The position numbers were made by a program, and so were the translations under genes. Source: Geodermatophilus aquaeductus (GTDB lineage: Bacteria > Actinomycetota > Actinomycetes > Mycobacteriales > Geodermatophilaceae). From it: a stretch of 64,000 nt of DNA. How positions within the stretch are numbered: position 1 is the first letter of the stretch; the number at the start of each line of letters is the position of its first letter. The stretch lies in assembly GCF_900182545.1 (NCBI RefSeq), contig NZ_FXTJ01000001.1, forward strand, positions 868,001 through 932,000, written 5' to 3'. The notes under the pieces were generated by a model, which saw nothing but the letters and a program-made list of their open reading frames with translations, did not search any database and was not told where the DNA came from. Positions 24,605-33,299 of this stretch are shown here, one piece after another.

Positions 24605-26098
24605 GTGCAGGAGATCGCCGGGTCGCTCGTGGAGCGTGCGCTGGCGGGCTGGCTCGTCGAGCGGCCCGCGCCCTTCCGGCGGCTGCCGGTGGCGCTGCTG
24701 TCGCGGGAGCAGAAGGCCGCCGAGCTGCAGCGGGTGCAGGCCCTCAAGGCGCGGACCGCCGCCTACGAGGCCGAGCTGATCCTGGGCCTCGCGGACGACT
24801 CACCCGATGACGACGACCCGGCTCCGGGCACACCGGGTGCGCGGGCGCGGTCGTGGAAGCCCGACCCCGAACTGCCCGGGGTGTCGGAGTTCTTTCCTGC
24901 CGAGCTGGCGATGGTGCTCAACTGCGGGCGCCTGGCGGCGAGTCAGCGGGCGCACCGCGCCTGGACCTACCGCACCCACCTGCCCGCGACCTGGGCCGCG
25001 ATGTCCGCCGGTGAGCTGGACGAGTACCGCGCGATGACGCTGGTCGAGGTGCTGCAGCACACCGACCCGGCTGTTGCCCGCCGGGTGGAGGCCCGCCTGC
25101 TGCCCGAGGCGGCTCAGCTCACCGTCGGCAGACTCAAGAAGCGCGCTCTGCAGCTGCTGCTCGAGCTCGACGCCGAGGCCGCCGAGCGGCGGCGGGCGCA
25201 GGCCAGGCGGCGCGCGGACGTCCGCGTCTACCCCTCGCCCCAGGAAGGCATGGCCACCCTCGCCGCCGACCTACCCGCCGACGTGGCGGCGGCCTGCCAC
25301 GCGCTGGTCGACCAGCTGGCCCGGATGCTCAAGGCCGACGGCGACGACCGGCCGATCGGGGAGATCCGGACAGCCGTCTTCGCCGATCTGCTGCAACGCC
25401 CCTGGGACGACACCCGGCCGCCGGTGACCGCGCACCTGCAGATCATCGCCACCCTCGCCGCACTCGACGGGCGCAGTGACGAGGCCGGTGAGGTCAACGG
25501 CCTGCCGATCACCGCCGCCCAGCTCCGCGAGCTGCTGCAGCAGCTCGACGCCCTCGGTGTGCGCACGCCCGAGGACGGCTCGGTCACCCTCGCACTCGCA
25601 GACGAGGACGGCACGCTGCGGGCCACCAGCACGCTGGACCAGCTCCGCTGGCTGGCCCGCCGTGGCTGCCCCGACCACCCCACGGCTCCGGACACCGACG
25701 ACTGCGGGTGCGCCGTGCTCGACCGCCCGGAGGCCGTCGACCGCTATGAACCGTCCGCAGCGCAGCAGCGGTTCGTGCGCACCCGCGACCGCACCTGCCG
25801 CTTCCCCACCTGCGGCCAGCGGGTGGGCTGGGCCGACGCCGACCACGTCATCCCGCACGCGCACGGCGGAGCGACCGACTGCGGCAACCTGTGCTGTCTG
25901 TGCCGCAGCCACCACCGGCTGAAGACCTTCGCCAGAGGCTGGCGCTTCCACATGAGCTCCGACGGCGTCCTCACGGTGACGACACCCTCGGGCATCACCC
26001 GCACCACCCGGCCACCGGGCCTGCGACCACCACCGCCGGCACCCGAACCACCGGCCGAGCCGGACGACGACCCGGACAACGACCCGCCGCCCTTCTGA
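24605..26098 (+). CDS. DUF222 protein with C-terminal HNH endonuclease domain (13E12-like)
   Basis: 497 aa. A helical DUF222 region (about residues 85-330) is followed by an HNH nuclease near residues 395-450: RTRDRTCRFPTCGQRVGWADADHVIPHAHGG, then N-LCCLCRSHHRLK. Cys pairs and DADH/HH are the metal-finger and catalytic residues. Such proteins form large families in actinobacterial genomes (the mycobacterial 13E12 repeats) and behave like mobile or hitch-hiking nucleases with no proven host role. The Pro/Asp-rich C-terminus is typical. The GTG start at 24605 lies close to the annotated coding boundary and lacks a strong ribosome binding site. Confidence 0.9.
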   Translation: MQEIAGSLVERALAGWLVERPAPFRRLPVALLSREQKAAELQRVQALKARTAAYEAELILGLADDSPDDDDPAPGTPGARARSWKPDPELPGVSEFFPAELAMVLNCGRLAASQRAHRAWTYRTHLPATWAAMSAGELDEYRAMTLVEVLQHTDPAVARRVEARLLPEAAQLTVGRLKKRALQLLLELDAEAAERRRAQARRRADVRVYPSPQEGMATLAADLPADVAAACHALVDQLARMLKADGDDRPIGEIRTAVFADLLQRPWDDTRPPVTAHLQIIATLAALDGRSDEAGEVNGLPITAAQLRELLQQLDALGVRTPEDGSVTLALADEDGTLRATSTLDQLRWLARRGCPDHPTAPDTDDCGCAVLDRPEAVDRYEPSAAQQRFVRTRDRTCRFPTCGQRVGWADADHVIPHAHGGATDCGNLCCLCRSHHRLKTFARGWRFHMSSDGVLTVTTPSGITRTTRPPGLRPPPPAPEPPAEPDDDPDNDPPPF

Positions 26099-26113
26099 CA
26101 GCCCCAGCCCGGC

Positions 26114-26127
26114 GTTCCACGTGGAAC
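26114..26127. promoter_or_regulatory. parS-like palindrome (putative ParB-binding site)
   Basis: GTTCCACGTGGAAC is a perfect 14-bp palindrome. It matches the broadly conserved ParB recognition core GTTnCACGTGnAAC. It lies in the 91-bp gap after the HNH gene. A one-mismatch relative occurs at 51725-51738. Function as a chromosome-segregation site is inferred from sequence only. Confidence 0.6.
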
Positions 26128-26189
26128 GGTCGCGGTCGCGAGCCGGAGGATGTGACCGCGGCGACACGGCGGGTCGTACGGTGCGCGGC

Positions 26190-27818
26190 GTGAGTGCGAC
26201 GCACGAGGTCACCAACCAGGCCCCGCCGCTGGTGGGGTACGACCCGATCGCCGGGGACGCGGCGCTGGCGGAGGCCTGCGTCCGGCACGCCGACGAGGCG
26301 ACGCTCGCCTCGCTGGCCGACCTCGGCGCCGTGGCCGGCAGCGAGCAGGCGCGCGAGTGGGGTCGCCTGGCCGACGAGAACCGGCCGGTGCTCCGCACGC
26401 ACGACCGCTACGGCCACCGGATCGACGAGGTGGAGTTCCACCCCGCCTGGCACGAGCTCATGCGCACGGCGTTCGAGCACGGCCTCGCCGGCGCGCCGTG
26501 GGCCGCGGCGGACGCCGGCTACCGGCACGCGCACGTGCGCCGCGCCGTCGGCTACCTCGGCTGGACCCAGGTCGAGGCCGGCCACGGCTGCCCGGTGACG
26601 ATGACCTACGCCGCCGTCCCGGCGCTGCGGGCCACGCCCGCCCTCGCCGCGCGCTACGAGCCCGGCCTCACCGCCACCGGCTACCGGTTCGGCCTCACCG
26701 ACCCGGCCGCCAAGCCCGGTCTGGTCGCGGGCATGGGCATGACCGAGAAGCAGGGCGGCTCCGACGTCCGGTCCAACACCACCCGCGCCGTCGCGAACGC
26801 CGAGGGCAGCCACGCCCTCACCGGGCACAAGTGGTTCACCAGCGCCCCCATGAGCGACCTGTTCCTCGTCCTCGCCCAGCTCGACGAGGGCGTGTCCTGC
26901 TTCGCCGTTCCGCGGGTGCTCCCCGACGGCAGCCGCAACGTCTTCCGCCTGCAGCGCCTCAAGGACAAGCTCGGCGACCGCGCCAACGCCTCCAGCGAGG
27001 TCGAGTTCGACGGCACCACCGGCTGGCTGGTGGGCGAGCCCGGCCGGGGCGTGCCCACGATCATCGAGATGGTCAACACCACGCGGCTGGACTGCGTCAT
27101 CGGCTCGGCGGCCACGGTCCGCGCGGCGCTCACCCAGGCGATCCACCACGCCCGCCACCGCTCGGCGTTCGGCGCGCTGCTGGCCGACCAGCCGCTCATG
27201 CAGAACGTGCTCGCCGACCTCGCCGTCGAGAGCGAGGCCGCCACGGCGCTCGCCGTCCGGCTGGCCGCCGCGGTCGACGCCGGCGAGACGGCGTTCCTCC
27301 GGCTGGCCGGCGCCGCCGCGAAGTTCCTCGTCTGCAAGCGCACCCCGGCCGTCGTCGGCGAGGCCCTGGAGGTGCTCGGCGGCAACGGCTACGTCGAGGA
27401 GTCCGGCATGCCCCGGCTCTACCGGCAGGCGCCGCTCAACTCGATCTGGGAGGGCTCGGGCAACGTCATCGCTCTCGACGTCCTCCGGGCCCTGGGCCGC
27501 AGCAGCGAGTCGCTGGCCGCCGTCACCGCCGAGATCGAGCTGGCCCGCGGCGCCGACGCCCGCTTCGACGACGCCGTGAAGCGGCTGTCCGCCGAGCTGG
27601 GCGACCCCGAGGCGCTGCCGCTGCGGGCCCGCCGCGTGGCCGGCCTGCTGGCCCAGTGCCTGCAGGGCTCACTGCTCCTGCGCTTCGCGCCACCCGAGGT
27701 GGCCGACGCCTTCTGCGCCTCCCGCCTGGGCGGGGACTGGGGAGCGGTGCTCGGCACGCTGCCCGCCGGCCTCCCCGTGAGGCGGATCGTCGGACGAGCG
27801 GCGGTCGCCCCTGCCTGA
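26190..27818 (+). CDS. AidB-like acyl-CoA dehydrogenase family protein
   Basis: 542 aa, longer than ordinary acyl-CoA dehydrogenases (about 380-400) and matching the AidB subgroup (about 540). The flavin/substrate signature GMGMTEKQGGSDVRSNTT is the AidB-type form. The C-terminal half has the typical LEVLGGNGYVEESGMPRLYRQAPLNSIWEGSGNV block. AidB is part of the adaptive response to alkylating agents in E. coli and binds DNA; in actinobacteria the role is less clear. GTG 26190 is chosen to begin the VSATHEV segment; GTG 26181 is in the same frame. No linked ada or alk gene is visible. Confidence 0.9.
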   Translation: MSATHEVTNQAPPLVGYDPIAGDAALAEACVRHADEATLASLADLGAVAGSEQAREWGRLADENRPVLRTHDRYGHRIDEVEFHPAWHELMRTAFEHGLAGAPWAAADAGYRHAHVRRAVGYLGWTQVEAGHGCPVTMTYAAVPALRATPALAARYEPGLTATGYRFGLTDPAAKPGLVAGMGMTEKQGGSDVRSNTTRAVANAEGSHALTGHKWFTSAPMSDLFLVLAQLDEGVSCFAVPRVLPDGSRNVFRLQRLKDKLGDRANASSEVEFDGTTGWLVGEPGRGVPTIIEMVNTTRLDCVIGSAATVRAALTQAIHHARHRSAFGALLADQPLMQNVLADLAVESEAATALAVRLAAAVDAGETAFLRLAGAAAKFLVCKRTPAVVGEALEVLGGNGYVEESGMPRLYRQAPLNSIWEGSGNVIALDVLRALGRSSESLAAVTAEIELARGADARFDDAVKRLSAELGDPEALPLRARRVAGLLAQCLQGSLLLRFAPPEVADAFCASRLGGDWGAVLGTLPAGLPVRRIVGRAAVAPA

Positions 27819-27939
27819 GACCCCGCTGCTCCACTACTCTCGGGTAGGCGTCGCGCACGGACCGACTTCCCACTGTCCCGGTCCGGCACCGGAGGCCTGA
27901 TCGAGGGGTCCCGGCGTGCGGCAGGGGGAGAGATCACGC

Positions 27940-30042
27940 GTGCACCTATCCGACCACGCAGGCGCGGCCGCACCGCCGCCGCACCTGCTGGCCAGCGTCC
28001 CGGACGCGGTCTACCACCTCGACCGCCAGTGGCGCTTCACCTGGCTCAACGCCGCCGCGGCGGAGCTGCTGAGCGCGCCGGCCGACGCGCTGCTGGGCAG
28101 GACGGTGCTCGAGTGCGTCCCCGACCTCCGCGACACCGAGTTCGAGGCCGAGCTCCACGGCGCGCTCGTCGACGGCCACCCGCGCGTCTTCGAGTACCTG
28201 CACGCCCCGCGGGACCGCTGGTTCGAGGTCCGCGCCTCCGCCGACGCCACCGGTCTGGTGATCTTCGTCCGCGACGTCGACTCGCGGCACCGCGCGCAGG
28301 CCGCCCAGGCGCACGCCCTCCGGCAGACCACCGCCGTCCTCGACGCGCTCCCCTCACCGACCGTGCTGCTCGACCGGACGGGCCGCATCCGCACCGTCAA
28401 CCGCAGCTGGCTGGCGAAGGCCGACGCCGTGCGCGCCGCGGGCTGGGAGGTCGCCGAGGTGGGCGACGACTACCTCTCGCGGATCTCCCAGGGCGTGCCC
28501 CCCGACGACGTGGCCCGCATCGCCGGGGGACTCGCCGAGCTCCGCGCGGCGCCGTCCGGGGGACCGACGCGCACCTTCACCTGCGAGTACTCCATGGCGC
28601 TCCCCGACGGTCTCGCGTGGGGGCGGCTGCAGGCGGCCCGCACGGAGGAGGGTGGCCGGCTCGTCGTCACCCACACCGACATCACCGAGCGCGTGCGCGA
28701 CCAGGAGCGCCTCGTCTGGCAGGCCACGCACGACGACCTGACCGGACTGCCCAACCGCGCCCGGCTGCTCGAGCTGATCGGCGAGGCCCTGGCCGACGAC
28801 GCCGCCCGCACCGCCCTGCTCTTCCTCGACATCGACGGCTTCAAGACCATCAACGACTCCCTCGGCTCCGAGGTCGGCGACGAGCTGCTCCGCCAGGTGG
28901 GCGCCCGCCTCTCCGGGCAGATCCGCCCCGGCGACGCCGTCGGCCGCCTCGGCGGTGACCAGTTCGTCGTCCTGGCGCACTCCTGCGACACCCCCGAGGC
29001 GGCGTCGCTGGCCTTCCGCCTGCAGCGCTCCTTCGCCCGCCCGTTCGTCGCGGCGGGGGTGTCGGTCCCGGTCTCGGCGAGCATCGGGGTCGCCGTCGCC
29101 CAGCCCGGCCTGCGGCACGCGTACCAGCTCCTCAGCGACGCCGACGCCGCCAGCTACGCCGCCAAGGCCGCCGGCCGCGACCGGGTGCACCTGTTCTCCC
29201 CGGGCCTGCGCGACGCCGCCCGGTGGCGCATGGACGTCGCCACCCGGCTGCGCGACGGCGCCCTCGACCAGTTCGTCGTCCACTACCAACCGGTGGTGCG
29301 GCTCGACACCGGCGAGGTCGAGGGCGTGGAGGCGCTGCTGCGCTGGCAGCACCCCGAGCGCGGCCTGCTCGCGCCCGACGCCTTCCTCTCCGTGGCCGAG
29401 GAGACCGGCCAGCTCATCCCGATCACCCGGTGGCTGCTGGGCGAGACCACCCGCCAGGCCGCCGAGTGGGCGCGCGCGGGCCTCCGGCTGCGCATGGCGG
29501 TCAACATCAGCGCCCGCCACTTCTCCACCGAGACGCTGGTGCGCGACGTCCGGACGGCGCTGCACGAGTCGGGCCTCGCCCCCGAGCAGCTCATGCTCGA
29601 GCTCACCGAGACCTGCGTCGCCGAGGACCCGACCCGCGCCGAGGACCAGCTCGCCATCCTCCGCGGGTTCGGCGTGCGGGTCGCCATCGACGACTTCGGC
29701 ACCGGGTGGTCCTCGCTGGCCCAGCTGATGGCGCTGCCGATCGGGACGCTCAAGATCGACCGCTCGCTCATCACCGCGGCCGAGCGGCTCGCCGCCGGGG
29801 GCACCGGGGCGGTGCTCGGGGCGATCGTCGAGCTCGCGCACACCCTGGGCATCCGGTCGGTGGCCGAGGGCGTGGAGACCGCCGAGCACCTGCGGATGGT
29901 CCGCGAGGCCGGCTGCGACTCCGCGCAGGGCTACCTGCTGGCCCACCCGATGGCCGCCGGGGACGTCGAGCGCTGGGCGCACCTCGTGGAGGCCGGCGGC
30001 GGGGACTCCTGCGCCATGGCCCTCGCCGGCCAGTTGGGCTGA
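27940..30042 (+). CDS. PAS-PAS-GGDEF-EAL cyclic-di-GMP signalling protein
   Basis: 700 aa, apparently soluble. The GTG at 27940 has GGGGGAG 9 nt upstream, which favours it over GTG 27916. Two PAS domains (about residues 15-110 and 120-240) precede a GGDEF domain from about 245; its active-site loop reads RLGGDQF (337-341 for GGDQF), so the Glu of GGDEF is replaced by Gln. This suggests weak or lost cyclase activity, possibly GTP binding only. The EAL domain is intact: EALLRW near 464, later ELTET, DDFGTGWSSL and KIDRSLI. It should therefore work chiefly as a c-di-GMP phosphodiesterase controlled by PAS-sensed signals. A PilZ gene lies 1.2 kb downstream. Confidence 0.92.
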   Translation: MHLSDHAGAAAPPPHLLASVPDAVYHLDRQWRFTWLNAAAAELLSAPADALLGRTVLECVPDLRDTEFEAELHGALVDGHPRVFEYLHAPRDRWFEVRASADATGLVIFVRDVDSRHRAQAAQAHALRQTTAVLDALPSPTVLLDRTGRIRTVNRSWLAKADAVRAAGWEVAEVGDDYLSRISQGVPPDDVARIAGGLAELRAAPSGGPTRTFTCEYSMALPDGLAWGRLQAARTEEGGRLVVTHTDITERVRDQERLVWQATHDDLTGLPNRARLLELIGEALADDAARTALLFLDIDGFKTINDSLGSEVGDELLRQVGARLSGQIRPGDAVGRLGGDQFVVLAHSCDTPEAASLAFRLQRSFARPFVAAGVSVPVSASIGVAVAQPGLRHAYQLLSDADAASYAAKAAGRDRVHLFSPGLRDAARWRMDVATRLRDGALDQFVVHYQPVVRLDTGEVEGVEALLRWQHPERGLLAPDAFLSVAEETGQLIPITRWLLGETTRQAAEWARAGLRLRMAVNISARHFSTETLVRDVRTALHESGLAPEQLMLELTETCVAEDPTRAEDQLAILRGFGVRVAIDDFGTGWSSLAQLMALPIGTLKIDRSLITAAERLAAGGTGAVLGAIVELAHTLGIRSVAEGVETAEHLRMVREAGCDSAQGYLLAHPMAAGDVERWAHLVEAGGGDSCAMALAGQLG

Positions 30043-30230
30043 GGACGAGGAGCGCACTGCTGACCGGGGTGCCCCCGCGCGGGCGGCGACGCGCGGTCCG
30101 CCGGGCCACCGCGCCGGCCGGACCGCCGCCACCCGCTCCGCCGCCGCCCGCCGCACCCCCGGCCGCCCCGCCACCCGCCGCACCCCCGGCCGCGGACCCG
30201 ACGGCGGCGGCCACCGGGCAGACTGCCCCC

Positions 30231-30920
30231 GTGACCACGACCAGCGCAGAGGCCCCCGTCACCGAGCCGCAGCCCGACGAGGGTCGCGGACGGCCGGCGC
30301 TGGACCTGCTGATCTGGGACGCGCCGAACATCGACATGACCCTGTCGACGGTCATCGGCGCCCGGCCCACCGCCGCCTCCCGGCCGCGCTTCGACGCGAT
30401 CGCCGCGTGGTTCGTCGACGGCGCCGGCGACCCGGCCGCCCCTGATGCGCCGGAGGTCGAGGCCTGCGTCTTCGCCAACATCCCGCCGGTCGTCGGCTCG
30501 CTGCAGCGCTGGGTGGAGGCGCTGCGCGGCTTCGGCTACGCCGTCTTCGCCCGGCCCAAGAGCCAGCCCGACGACGACATCGACCAGGCGATGCTCGACC
30601 ACATCGAGGTGCGCACGCACAGCCACCGGCTGCGGCGGCTGGTCGTCTTCTCCGGCGACGGGCGCAACTTCGCCGAGCCGCTCGAGGAGCTGGCCCGCAC
30701 CGGCACGCAGGTCGTCGTCGTGGCCTTCAGCGAGGTGGCCGGCTACGCCATCGGCTCGGACCTGCTCGAGTTCATCGACATCGAGGACGTCCCCGGCGCC
30801 TTCGCCGCCCCGCTGGACCGCGTGCGCCTCGACGCCCTCCCGCCGGACGGTGCCTGGCTGCGGCCCACCCGGAGCCTGCGCGACTTCGTCTCCAACTGGA
30901 CGGCCCGCCGCAGCGGCTGA
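30231..30920 (+). CDS. NYN-domain (PIN-like) putative ribonuclease
   Basis: 229 aa from a GTG at 30231. The N-terminal strand LDLLIWDAPNIDMTL carries the NYN hallmark 'D-x-x-N'. Further acidic residues appear at KSQPDDDIDQAMLDHIEV and LVVFSGDGRNFAEPL (the usual SGDxDF-like site). Together these make the PIN-like Mg2+ centre. The family probably cleaves RNA. The reading frame stays open upstream through a Pro-rich stretch, so a GTG at 30069 would give a 54-residue longer N-terminus; I favour the shorter form. Confidence 0.85.
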   Translation: MTTTSAEAPVTEPQPDEGRGRPALDLLIWDAPNIDMTLSTVIGARPTAASRPRFDAIAAWFVDGAGDPAAPDAPEVEACVFANIPPVVGSLQRWVEALRGFGYAVFARPKSQPDDDIDQAMLDHIEVRTHSHRLRRLVVFSGDGRNFAEPLEELARTGTQVVVVAFSEVAGYAIGSDLLEFIDIEDVPGAFAAPLDRVRLDALPPDGAWLRPTRSLRDFVSNWTARRSG

Positions 30921-30961
30921 TCGGCGGTGTCCGCCGCGCCCGGCCGGGGCACAGAGGGGTC

Positions 30962-31198
30962 ATGGCGGTCTGCGAGGTCTGCGGCAACGACTACGACATG
31001 AGCTTCGAGGTGGTGGCCCAGGGGGCCCGGCACACCTTCGACAGCTTCGAGTGCGCCATCCACCGGATGGCGCCCATCTGCGAGCACTGCGGCGTGAAGG
31101 TGGTCGGCCACGGCGTCGTCGTGGAGGGCTCCTTCTACTGCTGTGCGCACTGCGCCCGTGCCGAGCACGACGACGCACCGGTGGCCGACTCCGCCTGA
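30962..31198 (+). CDS. Cys/His-rich mini-protein (metallothionein/zinc-ribbon-like)
   Basis: 78 aa from an ATG preceded by AGAGGGG. Cysteines are arranged CEVCGND..., FECAIHR, CEHCG and CCAHCA, with interspersed His. This is a repeated zinc-ribbon or prokaryotic metallothionein-like pattern. The pattern strongly suggests metal binding; whether it buffers metal or binds another macromolecule is not known. It sits alone between the NYN and PilZ genes. Confidence 0.8.
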   Translation: MAVCEVCGNDYDMSFEVVAQGARHTFDSFECAIHRMAPICEHCGVKVVGHGVVVEGSFYCCAHCARAEHDDAPVADSA

Positions 31199-31265
31199 AG
31201 TCCCGGCCCGGACCGGCCGATATCCCTCCCCGGGGGACGCGCGGACCCCGGACCGGGAGGAGCTC

Positions 31266-31946
31266 ATGGACGCCGCACTCAGGGACACCGCACTCAGGGA
31301 CACCGCACCGAGGGGCACCGCAGACGGGGACGTCGCCGGCACGGACCGGCCGGCCGCGCAGTCGGACGCGGAGGTCGCCCTGCCCGACCGCGGGACGGCG
31401 GTCGGCGGCTGGGTGGAGTCCTCGTCGGCCGGGGAGCTGCGGCTGCGGCTGGAGGGCGACCGCGAGGCGCCCGAGGTCGGGCCCGGCGACGCCGCCGAGG
31501 TGTCCTGGCGCGGCCCCGACACCCGCCGCGTGGCACCGGCGCGGATCACCGCCGTCGAGGGCAGCACCTGGGTGCTGGCGCTCACCGGTCCCGGTGCGCC
31601 GAGCCAGCGCCGGCAGGCCGTCCGCGCGCTCGTCGTCGTGCCGGTGACGGCCCGGCGCGGGGAGTCCGGCGTCGCGGGCGAGACCGTCGACCTCAGCGAG
31701 TCCGGCGCCCGGGTGTTCCTGCGCGCGCGCCCGCCGGTGGCCGTCGGGGGCACGATGACGCTGGCCGTGGCCCTCGACGACGGCGAGCTGGCGCTGCCGG
31801 CCCAGGTGCTGCGCAGCGAGGAGCGTGGCGCGCGCACCCTGGTGTCGCTGCGCTTCGTCACCCCGGGGGAGCGGGAGCAGGACCGGCTCCGCCGCCGGGT
31901 GTTCCGGGCGCTGCGCGAGCAGAGCGCGCGGGCCGCCGGCCGCTGA
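31266..31946 (+). CDS. PilZ-domain c-di-GMP receptor
   Basis: 226 aa from an ATG with GGGAGGAG upstream. An N-terminal YcgR-like beta domain (about residues 45-110) precedes a PilZ domain. The PilZ ligand motifs are present: QRRQAVR (RxxxR) and DLSESGAR (D/N-x-S-x2-G). The product should bind c-di-GMP and transmit it to an unknown target. The first codons contain a 15-bp tandem repeat (31275-31319) encoding ALRDT-ALRDT-APRGT. Proximity to the GGDEF-EAL gene suggests a local signalling unit. Confidence 0.88.
   Translation: MDAALRDTALRDTAPRGTADGDVAGTDRPAAQSDAEVALPDRGTAVGGWVESSSAGELRLRLEGDREAPEVGPGDAAEVSWRGPDTRRVAPARITAVEGSTWVLALTGPGAPSQRRQAVRALVVVPVTARRGESGVAGETVDLSESGARVFLRARPPVAVGGTMTLAVALDDGELALPAQVLRSEERGARTLVSLRFVTPGEREQDRLRRRVFRALREQSARAAGR
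31275..31319 (+). repeat. 15-bp tandem repeat in the pilZ 5' end
   Basis: GCACTCAGGGACACC occurs twice perfectly (31275-31289, 31290-31304) and a third time with a few mismatches (31305-31319). The frame is preserved. Confidence 0.85.
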
Positions 31947-31952
31947 GGGCGG

Positions 31953-32465
31953 TCAGTCGCGCGGGATCTCCGGGGCGCGCGGCTCGGGCACCTGACCACC
32001 GAAGCCCTGCCCGCCGAGGCCCTCGATCGGCTGCAGGCCCGAGGGCAGCCGGGCCCACACGTGCTTGCGGCCGGGGCGCTCCTCCCAGCCGTAGTCGACC
32101 GACAGCTGCGCCACCAGGTGCAGGCCCATCCCGCCCAGCGAGGGGTCGCGGTCCACGGCGGGCACCGGCGGGCGGTCGGGCGCCTCGTCGCTGAGGTCGA
32201 GCAGCCAGCCCGCGGGGCTGGCCACCACCAGCGCCCGGACGTCGCCGCCGCCGTGCCGCAGCGCGTTGGACGCCAGCTCCTCGAAGACCAGCAGCAGCCC
32301 GTCGCGCGCGTCCTCGGTCGACGACGTGCTCACCGAGGGGTGGGCGATGCGGGCCCGCAGGTCGGCGCGCACCCGGGAGACGACGTGCATCGCCTCGAGC
32401 TGCCAGTGCCAGACGTCGCCGGCTACCGAGGGCACGGGGGTGCGCGGCCACGTCTCCTGGCCCAT
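31953..32465 (-). CDS. RsbW-like anti-sigma/ATP-binding (HATPase) regulator
   Basis: 170 aa from an ATG preceded by GGGGGAGG. The GHKL ATPase N-box ELASNALRHGGG and G1/G2 elements (LLDLSDEAPDRPP and GGMGLHLVAQLS) are present. This is a stand-alone histidine-kinase-type ATPase as in the RsbW/SpoIIAB group, which phosphorylate or bind anti-anti-sigma factors. It is divergent from a GAF-ANTAR gene. A second, similar ATPase is at 40570-40995 next to a PP2C phosphatase. The cognate sigma or anti-anti-sigma factor is not in the window. Confidence 0.85.
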   Translation of the reverse strand: MGQETWPRTPVPSVAGDVWHWQLEAMHVVSRVRADLRARIAHPSVSTSSTEDARDGLLLVFEELASNALRHGGGDVRALVVASPAGWLLDLSDEAPDRPPVPAVDRDPSLGGMGLHLVAQLSVDYGWEERPGRKHVWARLPSGLQPIEGLGGQGFGGQVPEPRAPEIPRD

Positions 32466-32522
32466 CGCCTCCCCCTCGCGTCCGCTCCGGTCGACCGGCG
32501 TCCATCCTGGCCGAAACCCCTG

Positions 32523-32539
32523 CCCGCCGCAGCGGCGGG
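32523..32539. promoter_or_regulatory. Perfect 8-bp-arm palindrome in the divergent RsbW-like/ANTAR promoter region
   Basis: CCCGCCGC-a-GCGGCGGG is an exact inverted repeat. It sits between the divergent anti-sigma-type ATPase and GAF-ANTAR genes and might be an operator. GC-rich palindromes arise by chance in this base composition, so confidence is low. Confidence 0.3.
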
Positions 32540-32588
32540 TGCGCGTACGCCGCTCCCGGGCTCCCCGTCCGGCCGCGGGACGGGCAGG

Positions 32589-33293
32589 ATGTGCGGCGTG
32601 GAGGACCTCTGGCGCGCGCTGAGCCGGCTGCAGCTGGCCGAACGGGAGCTCGGTGACGTGCTGGGCGAGGTCACCCGCCTCGCTGCCGAGCACATCCCGG
32701 GTGCGGAGTCGACGTCGATCACCCTGATCCGCGGGGACACCGCCACCACGGCGGCCCACCACGGCGAGATGGCGCTGGCCGCCGACGAGCTGCAGTACGA
32801 CGAGGGGTACGGCCCCTGCCTCGACGCCGGCCGGGCCGGGGTGGTGCTGCGGATCGACGACACGCACACCGAGACCCGGTGGCCGACCTACGTCGCCCGC
32901 GTGGTGGAGGTCGGTGTCCGCAGCTCGCTGTCGATGCCGCTGCCGTACCAGGGCACCACGATCGGCGCGCTGAACAACTACTCGACGATGCCGGGCGCCT
33001 TCGCCTCCGACGAGTCCGCCGAGGTCGCCCGCGAGGTGGCCGAGGCGGTCGCCGTCGCCGTCGCCAACGCCGACGCGCACGCCCTGCTCGGCGAGCACGC
33101 CCGCAACATGGAGCTGGCGATGCAGTCGCGGGCGGTCATCGAGCAGGCCAAGGGCGTGCTCATGGCGCAGCGGCACGTCGACGCCGACGCCGCCTTCGAC
33201 CTGCTGCGCGAGGCCTCCCAGCGCTACAACCGCAAGCTGCGCGACATCGCCGCGGGCATCGTCGACTCCGTCGTCGGGCCGCCCAAGCGCTGA
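32589..33293 (+). CDS. GAF and ANTAR domain RNA-binding antiterminator
   Basis: 234 aa. A GAF domain spans about residues 20-165. The C-terminal ANTAR domain reads QSRAVIEQAKGVLMAQRHVDADAAFDLLREASQRYNRKLRDIA, with the conserved 'IEQAKG-x-L-M' and 'A-x2-LL-x2-(A/Y)S' pattern. ANTAR proteins bind paired hairpins in nascent RNA and prevent termination, here presumably in response to a small ligand sensed by GAF. ATG 32589 or GTG 32598 could be the start. It is divergent from the RsbW-like gene and its stop is only 6 bp from the converging nucleoside hydrolase. Confidence 0.9.
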   Translation: MCGVEDLWRALSRLQLAERELGDVLGEVTRLAAEHIPGAESTSITLIRGDTATTAAHHGEMALAADELQYDEGYGPCLDAGRAGVVLRIDDTHTETRWPTYVARVVEVGVRSSLSMPLPYQGTTIGALNNYSTMPGAFASDESAEVAREVAEAVAVAVANADAHALLGEHARNMELAMQSRAVIEQAKGVLMAQRHVDADAAFDLLREASQRYNRKLRDIAAGIVDSVVGPPKR

Positions 33294-33299
33294 GGCGGC

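Noticed and set aside
24605..26098. DUF222/HNH gene considered as part of a homing element or insertion sequence
   Set aside because: No terminal repeats, target duplication or intron/intein boundary could be found around it. Listed as an ordinary gene of a multi-copy family.
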